From positions 2,232,001-2,296,000 of the forward strand of contig NZ_FNUB01000005.1 in NCBI RefSeq assembly GCF_900105985.1: 64,000 nt of DNA, written 5' to 3'. Source of the stretch: Tenacibaculum sp. MAR_2010_89. GTDB lineage: Bacteria > Bacteroidota > Bacteroidia > Flavobacteriales > Flavobacteriaceae. Made by a program: the position numbers and the translations under genes. Shown here in pieces: positions 25,647-34,230 of this stretch (position 1 is its first letter; every line of letters begins with the position of its first letter). The notes below the pieces were generated by a model, which was not told the origin of the DNA, searched no databases, and worked only from the letters and a program-made list of their open reading frames with translations.

Positions 25647-25657
25647 TCTATATATAG

Positions 25658-25665
25658 TATATTTG
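25658..25665 (+). promoter_or_regulatory. -7 box before the tandem GT2 genes
   Basis: TATATTTG in the 43-bp gap, 24 nt before the ATG at 25690; suggests an internal promoter in the glycan block. Confidence 0.4.
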
Positions 25666-25689
25666 TTGGTAATAAGGTTAAATTAATCT

Positions 25690-26499
25690 ATGAAAACAAA
25701 TTTTAAAACGTCTTTAATAATAGCTACTTATAATTGGCCAGAAGCGTTAACACTTACTTTAAATAGTGTATTATTACAAAAGGAGTTACCTGATGAAATA
25801 TTAATAGCTGATGATGGTTCAAAAGAAGAAACTAGAGTTTTAATAGAAGAATATAAACGAAGAATTAAAGTCCCTTTTATTCATGTTTGGCATGAAGATA
25901 AAGGTTTTCGATTAGCTGAAATTAGAAATAAAGCAATAGCTAAAGCTACAGGAGATTATATAGTACAAATTGATGGAGATGTAATAATGCATCCTTACTT
26001 CATTAAAGATCATAATAGGTTTGCAAAAAGAAATACATTCGTAAGAGCAAGTAGAATTTATTTAGATACTGAACTTTCAAAAAAAAAGTTAGATACTAAA
26101 GATGCTTCAATAAATATTTTCGCCAAAGGAGTAAGTAATTTTTTTAGTTCATTTAGATTTCCATTGGTTTGGAAATATTTCGAAAAAAACTATAAAGTTA
26201 ATGGGGATGAAAGATGGGAAATTCATGGATGTAATATGGCATTTTGGAGAGCAGATGCCATTAAAGTTAATGGGTATAATGAATCGTTTTATGGTTGGGG
26301 GCCTGAAGACAAGGAATTTGTTGCTCGCCTTTTGAATTCAGGAGTAGAGAAAAGGTTTTTAAAACTTGGTGGTGTTATTTTTCATATAGATCATCCAATT
26401 AACGAAAAAGAATTTTTAGGAGAGAATTTAGCAGTATTTGAAAGCACAAAAACTGATGGAGTTAAGTTTTGTGAAAAAGGAATTAATAAGTATTTATAG
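25690..26499 (+). CDS. glycosyltransferase family 2, galactosyltransferase-like C-terminal motif (copy 1)
   Basis: 269 aa. GT-A fold with SLIIATYNWPEALTLTL, ADDGSKEET, VWHEDKGFRLAEIRNKAIA, and VQIDGDV as the DxD site (about residue 98). The second half has GCNMAFWRADAIKVNGYNESFYGWGPEDKEFVAR; GWGxEDxE is the acceptor-domain motif of chondroitin-polymerase and galactosyltransferase-type enzymes. It is paralogous to the next gene. Sugar specificity unknown. Confidence 0.88.
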   Translation: MKTNFKTSLIIATYNWPEALTLTLNSVLLQKELPDEILIADDGSKEETRVLIEEYKRRIKVPFIHVWHEDKGFRLAEIRNKAIAKATGDYIVQIDGDVIMHPYFIKDHNRFAKRNTFVRASRIYLDTELSKKKLDTKDASINIFAKGVSNFFSSFRFPLVWKYFEKNYKVNGDERWEIHGCNMAFWRADAIKVNGYNESFYGWGPEDKEFVARLLNSGVEKRFLKLGGVIFHIDHPINEKEFLGENLAVFESTKTDGVKFCEKGINKYL

Positions 26500-26502
26500 A
26501 AA

Positions 26503-27279
26503 ATGGATATAGCGTTATTGATTTCAACATATAATTGGCCTAAAGCGCTTCATATGGTTTTAAGTACAGTACATAATCAAACAGTACTACCAAATGAAAT
26601 ATTAATAGCGGACGATGGATCTACTGAAGATACCAAAAAAGTAATAGAAGAATGGAAAGAAAAATTAACTATTCCAATTAAGCACCTATGGCATGAGGAT
26701 AAAGGGTTTCGAAAGACTATAATAATGAACAAAGCTGTAGCTTCCTCTTCTTCTGATTATATTGTTCAAATAGATGGAGATATATTATTAGAAAAACACT
26801 TTATACAAGATCATATAAAAAATGCTAAAAAGGGATTCTTTATTAAAGGAAGTCGAGCTTTAATATTAAAAGACAGAACAGAAAACATATTAAATAACCA
26901 GATTTTTGTTTTAAAAGAAGAAGTAAAGTATGTAAAAAATACAATTAATGCTACTAGGATGCCACTTTTTGCTCCTATTTTTAGAAAGGATAAATTTAAA
27001 TCGAATAACGTAAAAGGATGTAATTTTGCTTTTTGGAAAAAAGATTTTATAGCTGTGAATGGTTACGATAATGATATGGATGGGTGGGGACATGAAGATA
27101 TTGAACTTGCAGCTAGACTAACAAATCTAGGGATAAAACAACGACAACTAAAAATGGTTGCTATTTGCTTTCATTTACACCATAAGTTTAATGACAGAGG
27201 TAATGAAAATATTAATTATAGTAAATATTTAGATGTTGTTAAAAATGGGGTTGTAAGATGTAAAAATGGATTTAATTAA
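26503..27279 (+). CDS. glycosyltransferase family 2, galactosyltransferase-like C-terminal motif (copy 2)
   Basis: 258 aa, 3 bp after copy 1 and similar to it throughout: LLISTYNWPKALHMVLSTV, ADDGSTEDT, LWHEDKGFRKTIIMNKAV, VQIDGDI and GCNFAFWKKDFIAVNGYDNDMDGWGHEDIELAAR. The central region (about residues 115-165) diverges most. The pair looks like a tandem duplication that has since split in specificity, so each may add one sugar in consecutive steps. Confidence 0.88.
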   Translation: MDIALLISTYNWPKALHMVLSTVHNQTVLPNEILIADDGSTEDTKKVIEEWKEKLTIPIKHLWHEDKGFRKTIIMNKAVASSSSDYIVQIDGDILLEKHFIQDHIKNAKKGFFIKGSRALILKDRTENILNNQIFVLKEEVKYVKNTINATRMPLFAPIFRKDKFKSNNVKGCNFAFWKKDFIAVNGYDNDMDGWGHEDIELAARLTNLGIKQRQLKMVAICFHLHHKFNDRGNENINYSKYLDVVKNGVVRCKNGFN

Positions 27280-27287
27280 TAGTTTAT

Positions 27288-28235
27288 ATGAAACATGTTT
27301 TTTGGATACATAGTCACATAACTTTTTTAGTTTCTGAAATGGTAATAAGTCAATTAAAATTAAAAAAAGAAGACTTAGTTTTTTTGACTTATAGAAATTA
27401 TAAATTACCTAGACCAATTGAGGGGGTAACTTTATATGAAATACCTACTTATGATCCAATTTTAAAAGAATCAGAAGATGGTATAAAAATAAAGTGGTCA
27501 GAAATTTTAAATTTTGATTTTGAATTTTATATTCCTCAATCAAGAGAAAAATTAATACACTTAATCCTTAGTATTGATAATTGTAAATCTTATAATTATA
27601 TAGAAGAAGGATTGTTAGCGTATAATTATAAAGACAGTAAATTTAAAATAGCATCACATGTCCTTTTAAGAAGAACAGGGTTACGTAAAAGAATGAGAAT
27701 GCTAGATTATACAAATAAGAAGTTTAAAAAAGCTTTTTGTATTAATGATAAAGCATTCAAAAACTGTAAAGAAAAAAAAGTTTTACAAGCCTCTTATACT
27801 AAACCAAATTATGAAGATAAAGACTTGTTTGGTACTTGTATAATATTAGTTTTTGATGCTATTGTTCCTTATAATATGGTTTCTCAAGAGGAAAGCATAA
27901 AATTATTAGAAATAATTATTAAACATTTAATAATTACTAATCAAACTAAGGTGTTTTTTAAATTTCATCCTGAGCAATTAAGAATTAAAAATCAAGCAGA
28001 AATTTTAGAAATAAAGAATGTATTTTCTAAAAATAGTGATATAGAATTTAAAGAGTTAGGTAGTAATGTAATTTTAGAAGAGTTGTTGTTCTTTAATAAA
28101 AACATTACGATATATAATTATGTTTCATCAACAGGTTTATATGCAAATTTACTTGGAAATGAAGTAGTTTCAGTTAGTGATAGAATAGATGTTAAAATAG
28201 CAAACTCAATAAAGAAAGATTGGAAACAAATATAG
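27288..28235 (+). CDS. putative nonulosonate (sialyl-/pseudaminyl-) transferase
   Basis: 315 aa, GT-B-like, with the motif set of bacterial sialyltransferase families: (D/E)(D/E)G as EEG at 106-108 (YNYIEEGLLAY), HP at 227-228 (FKFHPEQ) and a Ser pair at 280-281 (YVSSTGLYAN). In known families these bind the general base, the CMP phosphates and the CMP moiety. The operon converging on this region makes a CMP-nonulosonate, which fits. Overall sequence is divergent and I do not assign a CAZy family. Its 3' end overlaps the next gene by 16 bp. Confidence 0.6.
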   Translation: MKHVFWIHSHITFLVSEMVISQLKLKKEDLVFLTYRNYKLPRPIEGVTLYEIPTYDPILKESEDGIKIKWSEILNFDFEFYIPQSREKLIHLILSIDNCKSYNYIEEGLLAYNYKDSKFKIASHVLLRRTGLRKRMRMLDYTNKKFKKAFCINDKAFKNCKEKKVLQASYTKPNYEDKDLFGTCIILVFDAIVPYNMVSQEESIKLLEIIIKHLIITNQTKVFFKFHPEQLRIKNQAEILEIKNVFSKNSDIEFKELGSNVILEELLFFNKNITIYNYVSSTGLYANLLGNEVVSVSDRIDVKIANSIKKDWKQI

Positions 28236-28798
28236 AGTACACATATATTAATAAAGTAAGTGAAATTCTTTTAGAAGGAAAAACTATTTTATATCCAACT
28301 GATACTGTTTGGGGGTTAGGTTGTGATGCAACAAATGACAAAGCAGTAAGTGAAATTTATAAAATAAAAAAAAGAAAAGAATCTAAGAGTTTAATAGTAC
28401 TTGTCAATTCTTTAGAAATGTTAAAAGAGTATGTTTTTGTTCCTGAGGAAGTTATAAAAATTATAAAAAATTCTACAAAACCAACAACTATAATTTATCA
28501 GGATTCAAAAGGAATTTCAGAGAAGATAATTAACAAAGAAGATAACTCAGTAGCTATAAGAATTGTAAAAGATGAATTTTGCCATAAGTTAATTAGTCAA
28601 TTTGGTAAACCAATTGTATCTACTTCAGCTAATATTAGTGGAGAAAATACACCTAAAGTTTTCAAAGATATTTCTGAAGAGGTTAAACTAAAAACTGATT
28701 TTATAGTTAGCCATTTATATGAGAAACAAAAGGATACCAAACCATCTACTATTTTAAAAATAGGAAAAGATGGTTCGGTAATAACTTTAAGAGCTTAG
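28220..28798 (+). CDS. Sua5/YciO/YrdC family threonylcarbamoyl-AMP synthase
   Basis: 192 aa. TTG start at 28220 (no ATG is available near the conserved N-terminus), inside the end of the preceding gene. YPTDTVWGLGCDATN, IYKIKKRKESKSLIVLV and KPIVSTSANISGENTP are the YrdC-domain motifs binding threonine, bicarbonate and ATP. The product, threonylcarbamoyl-AMP, is used for t6A37 in tRNA. It lacks the extra C-terminal Sua5 domain, so it is the short TsaC type. A tRNA gene in the middle of a glycan block is odd but not unique. Confidence 0.9.
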   Translation: METNIEYTYINKVSEILLEGKTILYPTDTVWGLGCDATNDKAVSEIYKIKKRKESKSLIVLVNSLEMLKEYVFVPEEVIKIIKNSTKPTTIIYQDSKGISEKIINKEDNSVAIRIVKDEFCHKLISQFGKPIVSTSANISGENTPKVFKDISEEVKLKTDFIVSHLYEKQKDTKPSTILKIGKDGSVITLRA

Positions 28799-29820
28799 TT
28801 TTTTTCTATATGGTTTAGATCTAAAGGAGTTCCCTTTTCAAGATCGAATAAAAGTTTTTTTCCTAAAATATCATTATAGTATTTTGGATGTAGTCCAAAA
28901 CCAGGTCGAATAGACCTTACGTTTTCTTCAGAAATAAATTCTCCCTTTTTAACATCTTTACAAATATATAATGAACGAGAAAACTCTCTACCATTTTTCA
29001 TTTTTTCTGTTAATTGGTAACTTATTTTTCCACTAGCTTTTTCAGCAGCTCTAACAGCACTTACCATTTGAGTAAACTCTGTTTCATCTAAAGAAAATGA
29101 AGCATCAGGACCTCCAATTTCTTTGTTTAAAATAAAATGTTTTTCAATAACCGTAGCACCTAAAGTTACAGCAACTACAGGAGTAACAATACCCATTGTA
29201 TGATCAGAAAGCCCAGATTTTACATTAAAACGTTTTTTTAAATTTTTAATCATTACAAGATTAGCTTCTTCAATAGGAGCTGGATAAGATGATGTACATT
29301 TTAATAAGGTAATATCATTATTTCCAACATCTCTACATGTTTTAACAGCTAGTTCAATATCTTCATCTGTTGCTATTCCAGTTGAAATAATGATAGGCTT
29401 CATTGTTTTTGCACAATATTCAATTAATGGAATATCAGTAATTTCAAAAGAAGCAATTTTATAAATAGGATTATCTAAAGACTCTAATAAATCAACTGCT
29501 GTTTTATCAAAAGGAGACGAAAAGACTATCAAACCTTCTTCTCTAGCAACTTTGTATAGATCTTCAAACCATTCCCATGGAGTATAGGCTTGTTTATATA
29601 AATCATGTAAAAACATTCCGTCCCAAATGGTTCCTTGTTTTAATTTGAAATCATCTTTTTTAGAATTTAAAGTAATTGTATCTGCTGTATAAGTTTGAAA
29701 CTTAATAGCATCTGCACCAGTTCTTTTAGCTGCTCTAATAGTTTCTATTGCAATTTCTTTACTACCATTATGGTTTGCTGATAATTCAGCAATTATAAAA
29801 CATTTATCTGATGGAATCAT
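28795..29820 (-). CDS. pseI: pseudaminic acid synthase-type nonulosonate synthase (NeuB family)
   Basis: 341 aa. NeuB TIM-barrel: IAELSANHNGSKEIAIETIRAAKRTGADAIKFQTY, YKIASFEI, ISTGIATDEDIELAV, LLKCTSSYPAP, SDHTMG, IEKHFIL; the C-terminal SAF/antifreeze-like domain spans about 285-340 (GEFISEENVRSIRPGFGLHP). It condenses the deacylated hexose with phosphoenolpyruvate to give the nine-carbon acid. ADTITLNS and the neighbour genes favour PseI over NeuB/LegI, but paralogues are hard to separate by eye. Last gene of the operon; its stop overlaps that of the convergent YrdC-family gene. Confidence 0.85.
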   Translation of the reverse strand: MIPSDKCFIIAELSANHNGSKEIAIETIRAAKRTGADAIKFQTYTADTITLNSKKDDFKLKQGTIWDGMFLHDLYKQAYTPWEWFEDLYKVAREEGLIVFSSPFDKTAVDLLESLDNPIYKIASFEITDIPLIEYCAKTMKPIIISTGIATDEDIELAVKTCRDVGNNDITLLKCTSSYPAPIEEANLVMIKNLKKRFNVKSGLSDHTMGIVTPVVAVTLGATVIEKHFILNKEIGGPDASFSLDETEFTQMVSAVRAAEKASGKISYQLTEKMKNGREFSRSLYICKDVKKGEFISEENVRSIRPGFGLHPKYYNDILGKKLLFDLEKGTPLDLNHIEKN

Positions 29821-31282
29821 TTTTTTCTAATTTATATATAAAACTATTTATTCCGTTATATTGTTCTTCTTTATAAGATTTATAACCAGATTTTTCAAAA
29901 GATTTAACGGAAGCAATATTTTCTTTTTTTATGTGAGCAAGAATAGGTTTTTTTAATACTTTGAAGTACTCTTTAGCCGATTTTTTTAAAAATAAATGAG
30001 CTAGTTTTTTCCCTCTATATTTTTTTGCTATTGTAATTCCTACAACTGTGTATTCTTCTTTAACTTCATATCGAACCATACCAGCAGGAGAGGAGTTGTA
30101 TTCTATAATATGGAAGATGTTATTCTTATCATTTATTTTAGATTCGAACCATTTTTCATGATTTTCTAAAGTTATAGGATTAGAATTATAAGAGTTTTTT
30201 CTTACTAATGGATCATTTGACCAATTATAAACATTTAGCTTATCATCTTTTGAAGCTTTTCTAGTTGATATTTGAACATAGTTTAATAATTCAAAAAAGC
30301 GGTTACTAATTTTACTGTCAAATAATTTTTGTTGAATTTTTAAGGAAGAATTATAATCATTAGTTTTAAGAATTTTTTCAATAGCTTTAAAAAAGTTTTC
30401 TTCTTCATATTTTGAAAAATCTCCTCCAGGATATACCGCTTTTTTATTAGTAAATGAATTATAAATATTTAATTGATTATCTACAAAATAACCTGATAAA
30501 ATTGGCATTTGAATAGCACATAATTCATATAAAGTTGTACTTGCTGGAGCAATAGCTAAATTACACTTCTCCATTATTAATATAATTTCTTTTTCTTGTA
30601 AGTTTTGGTAAATATGAATATTTGAATGCTTCTTTTGTAAATTAAATATTTGATTATGCTTATAGGCACCACCTAATAAAACATGTATTTCTTTTAATTT
30701 ATTAAATTTTAATAACGCCTTTGTAGCTTTATAGCTTAAATCATACATATCAGCACCTCCAAAACATACAAAAACGGTATTTATGGTATTAATAATTCTT
30801 TTATTTTTTGTTGCTTCTAAAAAAGAAGGTCTTAATATAGCATATTTAGTACCTAAAGCTAATTCAGTATAGTTTTCAGTAATATATTTCTTAGATTCTA
30901 TGCCTTCAGAGTGATTTATAACTACATCTGCATATTGATGATTTGTAATTAAATCATCAATATATATAATAATATATCCTAATGATTTTAATTTTCTTTG
31001 ATATTCAGATGTAAATTGATACCCATCTATTATAACTATATATTCTTTAGGAGAGTATTTTGTTGACAAAATATATGGTTCTTCAATTAAATCAATAGTA
31101 TTAGAAATGGTTTCAATTGAATAGTCTTTAGGAATTACTTTTAAAGTAGAACTCTCTTTAGTTATAAAGATAAAATCATTTTTCTCTTTATAAAGTTCAA
31201 CTAAGGCAAAAAGTCGATATAAATGACCTAACCCAATTATTGAGTTACCATCAGCTCTAAAAAGAAGTTTTTTTTGATTCAT
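29804..31282 (-). CDS. pseG: PseG-like UDP-sugar hydrolase fused to a GNAT N-acetyltransferase
   Basis: 492 aa. Residues 1 to about 325 are a GT-B-like PseG: FRADGNSIIGLGHLYRLFALVE, CFGGADMYDLSYKAT, APASTTLYELCAIQMP. It removes UDP from UDP-2,4-diacetamido-2,4,6-trideoxy-altrose. Residues about 335-490 form a GNAT domain (VYNWSNDPLVRKNSYNSNPI, VGITIAKKYRGKKLAHLFLK with the acetyl-CoA loop, ENIASVKSFEKSGYK). The GNAT part probably does the PseH job, 4-N-acetylation of the sugar, since no separate pseH is present. Overlaps pseI by 17 bp. Confidence 0.85.
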   Translation of the reverse strand: MNQKKLLFRADGNSIIGLGHLYRLFALVELYKEKNDFIFITKESSTLKVIPKDYSIETISNTIDLIEEPYILSTKYSPKEYIVIIDGYQFTSEYQRKLKSLGYIIIYIDDLITNHQYADVVINHSEGIESKKYITENYTELALGTKYAILRPSFLEATKNKRIINTINTVFVCFGGADMYDLSYKATKALLKFNKLKEIHVLLGGAYKHNQIFNLQKKHSNIHIYQNLQEKEIILIMEKCNLAIAPASTTLYELCAIQMPILSGYFVDNQLNIYNSFTNKKAVYPGGDFSKYEEENFFKAIEKILKTNDYNSSLKIQQKLFDSKISNRFFELLNYVQISTRKASKDDKLNVYNWSNDPLVRKNSYNSNPITLENHEKWFESKINDKNNIFHIIEYNSSPAGMVRYEVKEEYTVVGITIAKKYRGKKLAHLFLKKSAKEYFKVLKKPILAHIKKENIASVKSFEKSGYKSYKEEQYNGINSFIYKLEKNDSIR

Positions 31283-31284
31283 TT

Positions 31285-32592
31285 TTAATTTAACCTTTTA
31301 AAACCACCATGACAAATTGGACTTTCTAATAAGTTGTCAATTTTTAAAGCTCCTTTCTCACATTTTTCAATGGTTTGAAAAACAGTATTTAATTCATCTA
31401 AGTATGCATTTATAACAGGTTTAGTATGCGCAGTACAACTGTACAAAACAGTTGAAGCTAAGTATCCTTTTTTTAATAATTCTTGCGTAATAAAAGTTTT
31501 ATATTTTAAAGTATCTTTAGAAGTAAAAGAAAACCCAGCTAAGGCTGGTATACCAAAAGTATTTATTTCTAAATCATTGTTAGAAGCTATACTATTCCAT
31601 TGCTCTTTTATATAGTTTCCCATTTCAGTAATATAGTCCCAAGGCTGTTCTTTTTCCATAATCTCTAATGTTTTTAAAGCAGCAGCAGGACCTATTCTTT
31701 CTGTCCAAAAAGTAGAACTGATAAACGTATTTTGTGCGGCTTCCATTACTTCTCTTTTACCCACTACAGCAGTTAATGCATATCCATTAGCTATTGTTTT
31801 ACCAAAGACAGTCATATCAGGTTCAACTCCATATTTTTTGAAAATAGGACCATAAGTTTCTCTAAATCCTGAAGTGCATTCATCAAAAATTAGAACAATA
31901 TTATGGTCGGTAGCTAGTTTCCGTACCTTTTGAAGGTAACCTTCTTTTGGTGCATGATTACGTTGTACTTCCATTTTAATAACTCCTATATCATGGTTTT
32001 TTACCAAGTTTTCAAGCTCTTCGTAGTTATTGTATAAAAAAGGTAAAGTACTTCCTTTTAAATGATTTGGAACACCGGCAGGATCTAATCCAGGTAATAA
32101 ATGTTGATCTAAACCTTCATCATTTCCTAAATTTGTAGATAAATACCAATCATGCCATCCATGATAACCACATATAGCAACTTTGTCTTTACCACTAGCA
32201 GCACGAGCAATTCTAATTGCAATAGCATTAGCTTCTCCTCCTGAACGTGCAAAACGTACCATATCAGCCCAAGGGTTCATTTCAATAAGCTTTTCAGCTA
32301 AATAAACTTCTTCAGGACAATTAAAAGTAGACATGTTTCCAGTTTTAACTACATTAGAAACAACTTCATCTATTTCTTTATTACCATACCCTAAAATATT
32401 TGTTCCAATACCCATAATTGAAACATCAGTATATTTATTATTATCTAAATCCCATACATTACAACCTTTGGCTTTAGAATAATAAGAAGGCCATTTTTCC
32501 GGTAAGAACATTTCTGGCCTTTTAGAAAGTAACATAGTACCCCCAGGGATTAATTTCTTAGCTTTTTTGTATAAATTTTGACCTGTATTCAT
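31285..32592 (-). CDS. class III PLP aminotransferase (GSA-aminomutase-like) in the nonulosonate operon
   Basis: 435 aa. Fold type I, class III: ARSGGEANAIAIRIAR, CGYHGWHDW, FDECTSGFRE (D237) and PLP lysine K265 in VFGKTIANGYA. It resembles glutamate-1-semialdehyde aminomutase overall but sits in a sugar operon, 2 bp after pseG start and 1 bp from pseF, so a role in haem synthesis is unlikely. It is not part of the textbook six-enzyme pseudaminate pathway; it could transaminate a side-chain position of the acid or make an amino substituent. Function inferred from context only. Confidence 0.75.
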   Translation of the reverse strand: MNTGQNLYKKAKKLIPGGTMLLSKRPEMFLPEKWPSYYSKAKGCNVWDLDNNKYTDVSIMGIGTNILGYGNKEIDEVVSNVVKTGNMSTFNCPEEVYLAEKLIEMNPWADMVRFARSGGEANAIAIRIARAASGKDKVAICGYHGWHDWYLSTNLGNDEGLDQHLLPGLDPAGVPNHLKGSTLPFLYNNYEELENLVKNHDIGVIKMEVQRNHAPKEGYLQKVRKLATDHNIVLIFDECTSGFRETYGPIFKKYGVEPDMTVFGKTIANGYALTAVVGKREVMEAAQNTFISSTFWTERIGPAAALKTLEIMEKEQPWDYITEMGNYIKEQWNSIASNNDLEINTFGIPALAGFSFTSKDTLKYKTFITQELLKKGYLASTVLYSCTAHTKPVINAYLDELNTVFQTIEKCEKGALKIDNLLESPICHGGFKRLN

Positions 32593-32593
32593 T

Positions 32594-33352
32594 TTAATCT
32601 TTTTTTAATGATTTTTTATACCCTTCATTTCTATTAATGGTACTGTTTAAATCAGATATGTTAGTATCATTTAAATATAATTCTGCATATTCTTTCCAAC
32701 CTTTATCAATTCCTAAAGAGTTGATTAAGCTACTAACAACTTCATAGTCTTTAGGTTCATCTACAGTCATTCTAACATTTTTATATTTTAAATGGCTTGA
32801 GGAATAATTATAAGCAGTAAATAGTTCTTGATTAAAAAAAGAAGAGTTATTTCTTATATAAGGAGTAACATGTTCTCTTTCGGATATTAATTTAGCATTT
32901 TTCCATGCTAGTTCTAATGCTTTATAAGTGAAAACTTCAATATCCTGCCCATCAGGGAAAGTTTCTTCTTGAACATTAGAACAATAATCAACCTTCTTAT
33001 CTATTGTAGTTTTTATAACTGTATCTATTAATTGAGGGTCGAGTAGAGGACAATCAGAAGTTACACGGACAATATAGTCTGGGTTCAATTTTTTTACAGC
33101 TTGATAAAAACGATCTAACACATCGTCTTCAGACCCTCTTGAACAAATTACATTCTTTTTTTTTGACTCTTCTTCAATTAAATTGTCTTCTATTTTATTG
33201 GTTGTTGCAACAATAATATGTGTAGCTAATTTACTTTGTAATATTCTTTCTAGATGAATTTCTAACAATGTTTTATTTGCTATTTTTTTTAAAACTTTGT
33301 TAGGTAGCCTTGTTGAACCAGTTCTAGCTTGCGTTATAATAACTATTTTCAT
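32594..33352 (-). CDS. pseF: CMP-nonulosonate cytidylyltransferase (PseF/SpsF type)
   Basis: 252 aa from ATG 33352, which overlaps the upstream stop as ATGA. MKIVIITQARTGSTRLPNKVLKKI is the nucleotide-binding loop of the cytidylyltransferase family, followed by TSDCPLLDPQLID and a C-terminal RMTVDEPKDYEVV. It should activate the nonulosonic acid as the CMP-sugar. Reads like the glycan-type SpsF branch rather than housekeeping KdsB. Confidence 0.85.
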   Translation of the reverse strand: MKIVIITQARTGSTRLPNKVLKKIANKTLLEIHLERILQSKLATHIIVATTNKIEDNLIEEESKKKNVICSRGSEDDVLDRFYQAVKKLNPDYIVRVTSDCPLLDPQLIDTVIKTTIDKKVDYCSNVQEETFPDGQDIEVFTYKALELAWKNAKLISEREHVTPYIRNNSSFFNQELFTAYNYSSSHLKYKNVRMTVDEPKDYEVVSSLINSLGIDKGWKEYAELYLNDTNISDLNSTINRNEGYKKSLKKD

Positions 33353-34227
33353 AATTTCCAATTTGAAGGATTCAGCAATTCATTTTGTTCTACATTAATA
33401 TTGTTTATTTCTTCAATTCTGTCGCTTGAGATTTCTTTTTTAATTGAAGATAAATTATCTAATAATTGATCAACTGTATCAACACCAATTAAAACTTTGT
33501 CAATTTTTTCTTGGCTATGTACATAGTTTAATGCTAAGTCATTCATCTTATAATTATCTGAACAAAGATTATGTAGTTTATCAAAATTTTTGTTTAATGG
33601 CTTTAAATTACCACTTAAATCAGTTGTTTTTTTAAAAAACAAACCTTGTAAAAAAACAGATCTTGTATGAATTTCTATCCCTTTTTTTACAGCTTTACTT
33701 AAAATTTCGCCTCTTTTTGTTGTGTTATCTAACAAATTAAAGGGTAATTGAATTAAATCTATATCATCAAATTCTAAAACTTTTTCAAACTCTTCATTTG
33801 TATATAATGAAACCCCTATTTTTTTTATAATTCCTTCTTTTTTTAGAGAAGATAAATCTTTTTGGAAAGGTTTAAAATAGGAGTCAAAATCTTTAAAAGA
33901 ATGAAACATATAGCAGTATAAATTGTTTACTTGTAAAGTTGCTATATTTTTTTTAATGCGTTCCGTAATATTAAAAGGTAAGTTTTTAACAGTAGCACTA
34001 AACTTAGTGATTATTTCAAATTTATTAGAAGAATTTAGATGGTACTCTCCAATCTTCTCTTGAGAATCACCATAAGCCTCAGCAGTATCTAATAAATATA
34101 TACCATTATTATAAGCAGTATCTAAAATATTTTTAATATTTTCTGATGATGGTTTTCCTTTGGTGTTGTTTACACCATAATTTAATCCAAATTGAACAGT
34201 ACCTAATATTAGTTTTTTTTTAGTCAA
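33349..34227 (-). CDS. aldo/keto reductase in the nonulosonate operon
   Basis: 292 aa TIM barrel: LILGTVQFGLNYGVNN, GIYLLDTAEAYGDSQE with the catalytic Asp and Tyr, EIITKFSA with Lys and CYMFHSF with His complete the AKR tetrad; LIGVDTVDQLLDNLS near the C-terminus is the NADPH-binding region. Translationally linked to pseF by a 4-bp overlap and 3 bp after pseC. Such AKRs recur in nonulosonate clusters, but the reaction is not part of the standard pathway. Substrate unknown. Confidence 0.82.
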   Translation of the reverse strand: MTKKKLILGTVQFGLNYGVNNTKGKPSSENIKNILDTAYNNGIYLLDTAEAYGDSQEKIGEYHLNSSNKFEIITKFSATVKNLPFNITERIKKNIATLQVNNLYCYMFHSFKDFDSYFKPFQKDLSSLKKEGIIKKIGVSLYTNEEFEKVLEFDDIDLIQLPFNLLDNTTKRGEILSKAVKKGIEIHTRSVFLQGLFFKKTTDLSGNLKPLNKNFDKLHNLCSDNYKMNDLALNYVHSQEKIDKVLIGVDTVDQLLDNLSSIKKEISSDRIEEINNINVEQNELLNPSNWKL

Positions 34228-34230
34228 AGG

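Noticed and set aside
31285..32592. Haem-pathway glutamate-1-semialdehyde aminomutase (hemL)
   Set aside because: It is embedded with 1-2 bp gaps in the nonulosonate operon; similarity is shared by many class III aminotransferases.
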